From the NCBI GenBank assembly GCA_004194705.1, contig SADC01001213.1:124001-188000 (forward strand): a stretch of 64,000 nt of DNA. The letters run 5' to 3'. This document shows positions 55,901-64,000 of the stretch, piece after piece (within the stretch, counting starts at the first letter, position 1; every line of letters begins with the position of its first letter). The position numbers were made by a program, and so were the translations under genes. The notes beneath the pieces are model-generated. The model was not told the origin of the DNA and searched no databases. It saw only the letters and a list, made by a program, of their open reading frames with translations. The stretch comes from Ditylenchus dipsaci. Lineage: Eukaryota; Nematoda; Chromadorea; Rhabditida; Anguinidae.

Positions 55901-58900
55901 GCCCCTATGCCAATTAATAGAGCATATACGGTAGATACAGGGGCAAAACCACAAAACCCCAAAACAAAAATTCTTTTTTTCGCTAAATATCAACTAATTA
56001 CTGTACATTGATAACTTATAATTTTTCGTATACAGTCTAACCTCATCATAGTGCGGAACGCAATATAGTGCGACATTGAGCTCGATAAAGCTGGTTAAAA
56101 ATCTTTAAAAGTTTCGATAATGCGAGTTTCGATATATTGCGAATATTTTTCGGTCCTAGGGTCGCACTATAAGGCGCTAATGGAGGATCCCGTGAAAATT
56201 TTGTCTTGGTCGTTTGTTGATTTTTGTGAAAAATACTTTGGTCCCCTCTATTAATTTTCAATGTGATCATTACTATGATCATGGTGATTAAGGAGATCAA
56301 GTCAACTATACTCACATTAACCACGACGATCATCTTAATGGCCATGATCACATTAAAAATCGACAGGGGACTAAGGCATTTTTAGGGACCTTATGTACTT
56401 TAAGGGGAGGGGGGGGCGGCAGTCCACCGATTTTTTCACCAAAAATTTTAACTTTTAAATAGTGATCAAGTTGATTATGTTGATTAAATTTACCATTATC
56501 GCCTTAATCAACGTATTTTTTATGATTAATAATATACGGTTAACAGAATTATCATAATCAACACGTGAAAATATGAACATGTCTTTGGGGAAAAAATATA
56601 AAAAAATCGTTTGAAATGACTCATTAGAGTATAGTGAGAAACGAAAGATAATTGTCCACCGCCAATTCAAATTTTAACTATGGTTTTTAAGAAGATCTTT
56701 TTGCAAAGAAAATAGAAACATTTGGAAATTGTAATATTTGTAATTTCGACAACTAAATTCAAATTTTTTTTAAATAAAAAGGTTTAGTTGAAGCACGAAT
56801 ATGTTTTGCTTGATGAGAGTGGCCCAGCCCACAAAAAAAAGTTTACCGTCAAGCTAGTGCTGAAAGAGGGTCAGGAATTTCAAAGTAGTGGTGCCTCCAT
56901 CAAAAAAGCTCAACAAGCTGCCGCTTCTGTGGCTCTTGAACAAACCACACTGCCTATTCCTCCCATCAAGACCAAAAAGAAGAGAGGTAGATGAAATTTT
57001 TTCTAAACGTAACATCTGATCAATATAAATTCCAGATGATATCAATCCCGTGATTCTACTGCATCAAGTGGCTAGTCGTCTTAACATTACTTTGCAATGC
57101 TCCGACCAAATGGTTCAGCTACCTGTGCCAGCTCCGTAATCTATTTCACATAAATTTAAAAAAAATGACAGTCTTTTTAAGAGCCTCACTTAATTTGCCT
57201 GTGAAATTGCCATCACCACCTCAACCCATTTCAATGCTACAACTACACACTCATCCGATCAAAAATGCAGGTATTCCGCCCACTCATTTGCCTCCCCCTG
57301 CTCTGCCAGCTCAGAAGCCGCAATTACTATCTGCCATGCCTAGTCCGGCCCCTTATAAATGGCCTTTTGTAAGCCCTGCAACAGTTTGTCCACCGCCTTT
57401 TGCCTTTCTACCGCCCAATTCTCGAGAATTCTACCGCCCTTCTAGCAATCCTTACTGCAATGGCCAGAATAATGTGCTTAACAACCAGAGTAATTGTGTT
57501 CAGAATGGCAATTCGAGTCGACCAGCCAATTATTTGATGTCTATGCCACCACCTCCTTTGCTCAATGGAGCATATAAGCAGTTCTGCCAACCACTTTTGG
57601 TGGTATGAATGGTCTGAGGAGTAGAGTTTTAATGCCTAAAATGCAGCATCAAACGATTTATAAAGCAGTGGTCAGACTAAGTGATGGCTCTGAACATGTG
57701 ACCACAGGACAAATAAGCAAATGGCTAAGAGCAGTGCTGCTACTAAGGTAATGATTTCGTGTTAAGGAATCTGTGAACTTGTAAACAGGGTGGTGTACTT
57801 AACGATAACCTCAGCTATCAGCCTCAGTCGCATCAGCCAAAATTACTATCAGCCGTCAGCCAAGTCGAAAATTTTACCTCAGCCTTCAGTTTCAGTCGGC
57901 TGAGCTCTAGAAAATTTCTTAGTCTCAGCCGTCAGCCGGGCTTAAATTCGAGTCGACCAGCCAATTATTTGAGCTCCGGAGCTGTTGTAAGCAGCTCTAT
58001 ATTTTGACTATGTCGATCTATTTTGAAGACAAAATTTGGGCAATTAGGCAAAAACTCATGCTTATTAGATAGCTAAAGACTTATATATGGTGCAGGATCA
58101 TAATACCCAAAGACAAAATACCCAAAGACAAAATACCCAATGGTCAAAATACCCAATATACATATTGTGCAGATAATGTTCACTAAACGCTATTATCATA
58201 ATATTATTATCATAATATGCACCATCTGCTATTATCATATTAATAGGACGTCAAAAGCCCACTAAAAGACCACTCTTGGGTATTTTAGGTATTTGGGTAT
58301 TTTGTCTTTGGTATTTTGACCATTGGGTATTTTGTATTTTGGGTATTTTGTCCTTGGGTATTTTGTAATTGGGTATTTTGTCTTTGGGTATTTTGATCCT
58401 GCACCCTTATATATTTAACCCTTCTTATAAATCAACACCAATTTCCGGATCAAAAACTGAATTATCCGGAAAAAGAAGTCAAAATATAACTCGTTAACTA
58501 TGAGCATCACGAAGTCCTGCAAAATACTATATGTAGGTTATGACCAGATAATGGAAGGCATTTTACTGCAGCAGCGTATATAAACTTAGAGGCGAATACA
58601 AATTTTAATGATGTTAACTAATTTATTAACTAATTGCAGGCTCTTTTTCACCTCCGTCCTTTGTTGGAAAAGCTTGATGCTGAACTGGCTGCTTCTAAAG
58701 AAAGCCAAAGAAACGGGCAAGCTTCTGCAGTAGAAGAACAGGATTTGTCAAAAATAACCAGTCAAGAAGAGTCTCCAAGAGAAACTAACTCACTGATGTC
58801 TACTAACTCTACTGATTCGTTTGATGATGGCATCTCTTCTGAGACGTCCAATACCAATAGCAGCGACTCATCAGAAGCCGACAAGAGCGAAGAAGTTAAT

Positions 58901-60290
58901 CAAACTGTCAGCAATGAACACAAGAATGATAATTCTGCTGAGCTGAAAAATGAAGTGGTCTTCAAGAAAAAGAAGAAAACTAAGTCAATAATCTCCCAGA
59001 TCCATGAGAGAGCACTAAGACTTAAGATGAACGTGGAGTTTGAGGTATGTTGGCTTAGAAATAGAGACAGCTGACTAAGTTTTTTGTTTCGTTTTTAGAT
59101 AGTAGTAGAAAAGGGGGAACCTCACAACCGCAAATACACCTTATGCTGCAGAATGACTTCACCTACCGACAGTGTAGTCCCAATAGTTGCTGAAGGTGAA
59201 GGAGGCAGCAAGAAACAAGCTAAAGAAGATGCTTGTCGCAAAATATTTGAAAAAATCAAAGGCATTGGTAAGTCACTTCAAAGTAGAACAGGGAGAGGTT
59301 TTCGCCTTGGACTTCCCTTGTTTCGGCCCTGTCCAACAAAGGGAGTGGGGGTGGATTTTATCTTGGTCTCCCCTGTTGAATTTTTTTCTGCTGTTTTTAG
59401 GCTTAGGCTTACTTTAGGCATACTTTTCCCTTCGGGAAAAGTAGGCCAGGACGAATTCGAACATGAGGCTAAAATATTTTCGAATTTATCCTAAAATACG
59501 CTGTCTTGCCCTAGGTCTGAACCCTAAAGTAAAACAAAAATACAACATCGAGCTTGGACCAAGGCAAACCACCCACCACCCCCCCCCTTGTTGGTTAGAG
59601 CCCCTGTTTCTTTTTTTATAATTCTTAGGGCTTAAGCGAAATTTGCCAGCGTATATAAATATGGCGTTAAACATGAGTCTGAGATATGTTTACGTATGTC
59701 CTAACATACGCTGGACAAGCCCTGCCTTAGCTTGAAAAATTACAATAAAAATTTCGCAGGGAGGACCTAGGCAAAAAGCCTCTAATGTGAAATAGAAGCG
59801 AGAATTCAATGGAAATCCAATGGAAATTTTTTTATTTAGAAAATGATCCTCTGCGATTGGCTTCATTAATCGTGAAAAATGAGAAAAAGCAGCACTTTCC
59901 GAGTGTTCCAAAAGAGAACAAAAGAAAAACTATTATCAAGGCAAGTTAACGTACAAATTTAATTTTCGGTAAGATTTAAAATGGCTTTTACAGGACAAGA
60001 AGATGGATCCTGAGTATGGGCATCATATAAACCCAGTTAGCAGATTGATCCAAGTGATGCAGATGCGCAATGAGCCAGAGCCAGTGTTCAAATTGCTAGG
60101 AGAACAGGGGCCAGTCGCTACAAAATTTTCATCATTGAAGTTACTTGTCTCAATTTTCGAGAGGAAGGCACTGGACCTAACAAAAAGTTGGCTAAAAGAG
60201 CTGCTGCTGAGGCTATGCTGAACCAGATTGGTTACGTCAAATCTATGCCTCAGCCTGGAAAAAGCATATTGAAAAGAAAAGAAGCACAGG
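52998..60290 (+). CDS. stau: Staufen-like dsRNA-binding protein, copy 2
   Basis: Same eight exons: 52998-53295 (ATG 53013), 56788-56986, 57036-57135, 57182-57747, 58640-59044, 59099-59267, 59840-59940 and 59994-60290. Nearly identical to copy 1, including introns. Intron 1 is 2.2 kb longer because of the RPL31-bearing element. Run-length losses lie in exon 1 (about 53033 and 53207), exon 4 (about 57594 and 57710) and exon 8 (about 60110); all are intact in copy 1. dsRBD1 is clean here ([20 protein letters not shown]). No nonsense substitution seen. The GC donor of intron 7 is retained. No dsRBD5 before the next first exon. Confidence 0.88.
54187..54780 (+). pseudogene. rpl31: Captured ribosomal protein L31 (eL31) gene, damaged
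   Basis: Exon 1 (ATG 54214, to 54319) reads [15 protein letters not shown], then IHG before the donor AAT|GTAAGT. Exon 2 (54371-54496) reads [17 protein letters not shown] and [18 protein letters not shown]. Exon 3 (54569-54758) reads [20 protein letters not shown] and [21 protein letters not shown] 5'-UTR acceptor lies at 54186 and AATAAA at 54775. Damage: about 16 extra bases near 54274-54289, a missing block before IHG, and a TAG at 54426-54428 where eL31 has Lys. Introns and UTR acceptor show DNA-level capture rather than retrotransposition. eL31 is a 60S subunit protein near the exit tunnel. Confidence 0.93.
55058..55241. mobile_element. CAGTC-family MITE (ATACAGTGTA words) nested in W8, TA TSD
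   Basis: TA|CAGTCAACTCTCG...CGAGAGTGGACTG|TA. Words CGATACAGTGTA / CGATATAGTGTA repeat six times. The centre pairs TCAGCTCTAAGCCA with TGGCTTAGAGC. Confidence 0.92.
56034..56392. mobile_element. Copy-2 duplicates of the intron-1 MITEs
   Basis: The CAGTC-family MITE (56034-56170) and the GATCAT-core G-family relative (56240-56390) match 48208-48562 almost base for base. Confidence 0.85.
58080..58414. mobile_element. W7, copy-2 duplicate
   Basis: The element 58089-58405 with the same CTTATATAT duplication (58080-58088, 58406-58414). It was therefore present before the gene duplicated. Confidence 0.92.
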
Positions 60291-60844
60291 GTATATTTTT
60301 AAAAGCCGAGTGTTACATTTTTGTAACATTCGTGTGTTTGTGTACATTTGTGTTACATTTTTTTGTTAAAAGTTACATTTTTGTAAAATAAAGGACATTT
60401 GGTCGAAAAGCGCCATTTTACCAAAAATAAGGATTTTGACGAAAATCTCAAAAATTGTAAAGACGTCAGTTCTTAAATTAAGGACAAATTTTTAAATAGA
60501 ACACTTTTTCAAGCCCAAACCTGATAAACAGCATTTTTTGGATTGCAGCGAAATCGCTAAAATATGTTCGAATTCCCGGTATATTTAACTGACTCAAAGT
60601 AAAATATTTTGCACACAAAACATTTTTTATATCCACAAGTTTTATACTTTCCAAGACAAAAAAAGCGTAGAAATTGGCTAGTATTTCATCGATTTCAGCA
60701 ATCTCTTTAAGAACTGCCATGATATGATATAGGGCTAAAAATCTTTCTTTAATGTGCTTTACTTTGCCACGGGTTCATCTTCACCAAATCATCCATTCTC
60801 TCGCATATGATATATTTTGTCCCTGCTAGTCCACGCCTTAAATT

Positions 60845-61129
60845 ATGACCACCACAATTAGTCCCTCCAAGAATGCTCAGGACAGTCCACTTCTCACCAA
60901 CTTCCTCAACAATTTTTCCCACCAACTGCAGCTTAATCCACCTAAAGTAGAGATCACAAGGCTGGCTCCACCAGCACCTTTGAAACTACATCCTCAGCCA
61001 TGGTGTGGAAACCACGAAAACAATGAAGCGGATTCAGCCAAAAAGAATGCTTATAATTATGGATTAGGAAAGGAGGGTGTGGAAAAGACACCTATGTGTA
61101 GAGTGGCAGAATTGGCCAGATACAACAAG
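60845..61129 (+). CDS. stau: Staufen-like copy 3: first exon only
   Basis: ATG 60845 and 95 open codons to the donor [62 protein letters not shown]. More diverged than copies 1 and 2, and its intron lacks the CCGTAT MITE. It keeps a diverged CAGTC MITE (61391-61550). No dsRBD1 exon is found before 64000, so the copy is truncated or its intron runs out of the window. Confidence 0.7.
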
Positions 61130-61390
61130 GTTTAAATTTGGCAGAAATTAAATATATTTACTCTGAATTTCATATGATCCTTCGCAAGTTTTTGCCCAGT
61201 CTACTTTGTAGCTTTGCTTCTATACCTAATGGCAGATTCAGACGGCTCATTTTATATGTAGTTTGCGCTAATAACGCCTGGGCTTAAAGTTAGATACATG
61301 GGCGAAATCTCAAAAAACTCGAGCAGAAATCCTGTTTTTGCTAAATATTAGCTAATTACTGTGGGTTGATAACTGTATAATGTTTTGTAT

Positions 61391-61555
61391 TCAGTCAAAT
61401 CTCGTGTGAAACCTCTAGTGCGAAACGATAAATAGAGCTCGATAGAGCTGGTCAGAAGTCTTTAAAAGTTTCGATAATACGAGTTCCGATATAGTGCAAA
61501 TATTTTTCAGTCCCTAGAGTCTCACTTTAACGACCTTTGACTGTATTATACGAGA
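61391..61555. mobile_element. CAGTC-family MITE, old copy
   Basis: TTCAGTCAAATCTCG...CCTTTGACTGTATTA, with eroded words (CTAGTGCGAAACG, TATAGTGCAAAT). Orthologous position to 48208. Confidence 0.75.
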
Positions 61556-61734
61556 AATTCTACAGTTATCAACCTACAGTTATTGACAGGGATAATCGAC
61601 TCGGCTCAAGTATAGAATCACCCTCCCGCCACGCAGAGTGCTCGGATGTAGGAGATAACTTCATATTCGTATTTTTCGACCCCGATTTCGTGAGAAAGCC
61701 GGCTGTTTTTTGATTCTCGATTTTCGAACCACAG

Positions 61735-62150
61735 GGGGGTATTATTTTATACGGGGGGGGGAAGGTTTATAAAATTTGAAAATTTTAAGTTGGCGTCTTT
61801 TGAATTTAAAAAGGATTAAGGGCTGTATAGGGAGGGAAGGGAATAAAAGGGGGCCACTAATCATACAAGGCCCATTAACAAGAAGATGTTTAACATAGTT
61901 TTGAATACTGGTGCCTACCGCATAAATAAACTCTGGTATGCATGCTTTTTTATGCATCCAGAGTCACTTTCGAGTGATTTGTGTCTAAGGTATGTGGGTG
62001 TGCGCATCTCAACTCCAAGCCACCGACTCTTTCGGGGACGCAGGGGCTTGAGAGTTAGAGATGCGCGCACTCACTTATCTTAGACATGATTCCGAGAAGT
62101 ACTCTTGCCCATAAAACGCATATAGAGTCTCTTTTTGCCACGGCCCCTGG
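61735..62150. repeat. R-family hairpin repeat with flanking composite
   Basis: GGCTGTATAGGGAGGGAAGG, AACATAGTTTTGAATACTGG, then GTGTGCGCATCTCAACTCC / GAGTTAGAGATGCGCGCAC and GCCACGGCC. Confidence 0.8.
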
Positions 62151-62159
62151 TGGTTACAG

Positions 62160-63850
62160 AAGTACCCACATTTTTCATCGAAAAATTATTTTTTATAAAT
62201 ACTCTGATATACACCCCTCTAAAAAATTTGATTTAGAAAACGTAATAAGTTTTAACTTTAAAGCAAAAAATGTAACCTTTGTTTCAAACAACTAGAAAAT
62301 AAGTAAAATAAAGATAATTTTCTGTGAAAAAAAGTTAAGCACAATCATTTAGTAAGAGCTGTAATAGATTATACAAATAAAAAATGACAATTTCTATGCC
62401 TGCAAAACTGTTTTATATAAGGCTAGAATTTTTTTTATTTATCTTAAGCTACAGGTTTAACCAAAGATAATGTGTCATTAAAAATGGATAGAAACCATGA
62501 TAACTTTACTATATTGTATGCATAAACCAAAAGGCTAGCAATGGTTGTGGTAGAAAATTTCGCAAAGACTAAATGCAAACTATCTATATTTTTTCTTATT
62601 CTTGTGTGCCCACACTGGCTACAACCACGCTCCGCTAGGCTTAATCCTCAATGAGTGAGGATTTTTTGTGTTTCTTCACTCGGATATGGCCTTAAGTTTT
62701 TTTAACTTTTACAAATTTATTCTGTTGGCGCGATCATGTAGCTTAGATTCAGGCTACTAGATGCTTTATTGACCAACTGATTATTGTTGAGAAAAATGTG
62801 GATAAAGTTGTATGATTTCCTCACTCGGAGCGAATCTGAATTTTGGCCTTATGAGGGATTGAGAAAACGTTATGGCTATTTCTGAGTGAGAGACCTGAAA
62901 AATTCTTCACTTCTTGAGAACTAGAGCTTAATGACTGACTTCTTCGAGTCATAATAAAAAAGACGGATTAAGGACAGTGATAACTGATAACAAATAATTT
63001 TTGCATGGATTTCGGGCGCTCTTTGTTTTATTTCGACAATTTTATACTATTTTGTAGCCCTACATCTTCTCTTTCAAATAGTATAGGGTTGGTGCATAAT
63101 TATGAAGACATTTTTTGATACGGCTAGAACTCACGTTTTTTGAATCACTATAAAATAATGAATGATAAATGCCTAGAAAGTCCTGGTATATAGATGGCTT
63201 CGAGATAACCAAGACGCAAACCACAGGGGCGGGAACTCAGCGAAAAATATTGTTTTTTAGATTTAAAACTGAAAATTTTTTAGAGCAAGCTGATTTGCTC
63301 GGTAAAACATATTCAAAACAAAGGAATAAGAAAAATTTTTGGGGGAATTCGATACACGGCGAATTTTTATTGAAAATAAAACTTTTTCAGAGATTCGATT
63401 TGTCTAAGAACGCGTGCTCTTTTCAACTGCAGATAACTCAATTCACTTTATTAGACCCTAGCAAGTTTTTTTAACTGATCAATAAAGTGACTAAAGAGTT
63501 ATCTGAGTTTACCTTTGACGGAATGGAAAAAGAAAATAGCTATTCAAACAATTGCATGTATATTTTAAGACGTTTATGTGAGTAAATTGTTTTTTTATAC
63601 ATTTCTTGAATTCTTGATTTGACAAATAAACCTCTAAGTATCAAGATAAATAATTTTGTGCTTTAATTTGGGTAGGATATAGTTAACAGATTAGTTTGAC
63701 TATTTAATCAAGAAACACTATTCTTTAGTGAGTTATAAAACTTAGATTAAAATTTGTGACCCCTAAACATATGAATTTTCGACAGATAAAGCGTTTTGTA
63801 ACGATTTTTTTGGAGAATCCAAATTTTTTCCTCTTAATTTTTTCGGTCAT
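62160..63850. other. No confident feature
   Basis: AT-rich sequence without recognised genes. GGGTTGGTGCATAATTATG at 63087 resembles a mariner TIR, but no partner end was seen. AAACCACAGGGGCGGG at 63220 is a G-family scrap. The plus ORF at 63169-63474 has no motif. Confidence 0.4.
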
Positions 63851-64000
63851 GGGACAAAATGCCAACGCCAAAATGGCAACGACCAAAATGTCAACAGAAT
63901 TTTTTGCGGGAATTCAATTTTTTTTTGCTTTTTTTGCACTTTTTGATTTAGGGCTTAGGCTCAGGGTAGGCCAGCGTATGTTAGGACGGGCTTAAACGTG
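63850..64000. mobile_element. Word array and G-family MITE cut by window end
   Basis: AAAATGCCAACG / AAAATGGCAACG / AAAATGTCAACAG words (63855-63900), then TTAGGGCTTAGGCTCAGGG, CCAGCGTATGTTAGGACGG to the window edge. Confidence 0.6.

Larger units (their letters stand above)
53676..55920. mobile_element. Word-array/hairpin MULE-type element W8 carrying RPL31, 9-bp TSD
   Basis: The element 53685-55911 (2,227 bp) has ends GGTGCGTAGACGTTTCG and CGAAACGCCCCTATGCC. AATTAATAG is duplicated (53676-53684, 55912-55920) and present once in copy 1 (48085-48093). TIRs of about 108 bp each contain a hairpin (GACGTTTCGTCC / GGACGAAACGTC around TTCCCAAACGGGAA) and extend to AAATTCATTCTTATTTTT. Inside are an intron-bearing RPL31 copy and, after it, a CAGTC MITE. 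No transposase, so it was mobilised in trans. Confidence 0.92.
53460..55930. mobile_element. CCGTAT MITE (copy-2 allele) split by the RPL31 element
   Basis: Left part 53458-53684 and the last 20 bases 55912-55930 equal the intact MITE at 47866-48104. The inserted segment is exactly 53685-55920 minus one target copy. Confidence 0.9.

Noticed and set aside
46587..60290. One giant fused protein with repeated dsRBD1-4 blocks.
   Set aside because: An in-frame stop precedes each first-exon ATG, and exon 8 splicing into the next first exon leads to stops.

Overview
The window is repeat-dominated, AT-rich genomic DNA from an invertebrate animal. Genes have short spliceosomal introns with GT-AG and one conserved GC-AG boundary, AATAAA signals, and a Staufen-type multi-dsRBD gene. 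A nematode is the most consistent reading: there is a pair of ShKT-like cysteine motifs, and TTAGGC/GCCTAA words recur inside one repeat family. The sequence alone does not prove this. Apparent single-base length errors in homopolymer runs are common, so some 'frameshifts' may be assembly errors.

Layout. 0-5 kb: a 1.77-kb near-perfect palindrome, a small terminal exon, the first word-array foldback element (2413-3047, 9-bp target duplication) and TE debris. 5-9 kb: exons of two unrecognised genes on opposite strands with foldback elements in their introns. 9-22 kb: nested MITEs, a broken hAT transposase gene, a foldback element carrying a mariner relic, and several TA-inserted palindromic MITEs. 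22-25 kb: a Helitron with helicase remnants and a clear 3' end, interrupted by a hAT element that is itself interrupted by a mariner MITE. 25-33 kb: composite repeats and two large word-array foldbacks. 33-39 kb: ShKT exon(s), a deleted MULE transposase inside a foldback, and an Ala/Lys/Glu-rich coiled-coil gene. 39-46 kb: mostly MITEs. 46-61.5 kb: a tandem array of Staufen-like gene copies (a 3' fragment, two near-identical full copies, and one diverged first exon). 61.5-64 kb: repeats, little recognised.

Main discovery candidate. At least eight elements, including a family also present as a duplicated copy, share one architecture: 9-bp target duplications, GG...CC termini, and long inverted arms built from tandem short words that differ between families. 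One (35168-36030) holds FLYWCH and C-terminal pieces of a Mutator-like (MULE) transposase. Another (53685-55911) carries an intron-containing RPL31 gene copy, with the pre-insertion site preserved in the neighbouring Staufen duplicate. Together these suggest an animal radiation of word-array MULE foldback elements able to capture host genes, analogous to plant Pack-MULEs.

Two other palindromic MITE groups insert at TA. One has CAGTC...GACTG ends (pogo/Tigger-like) and the other CCGTAT...ATACGG ends. Both also occur as many families with different internal words.
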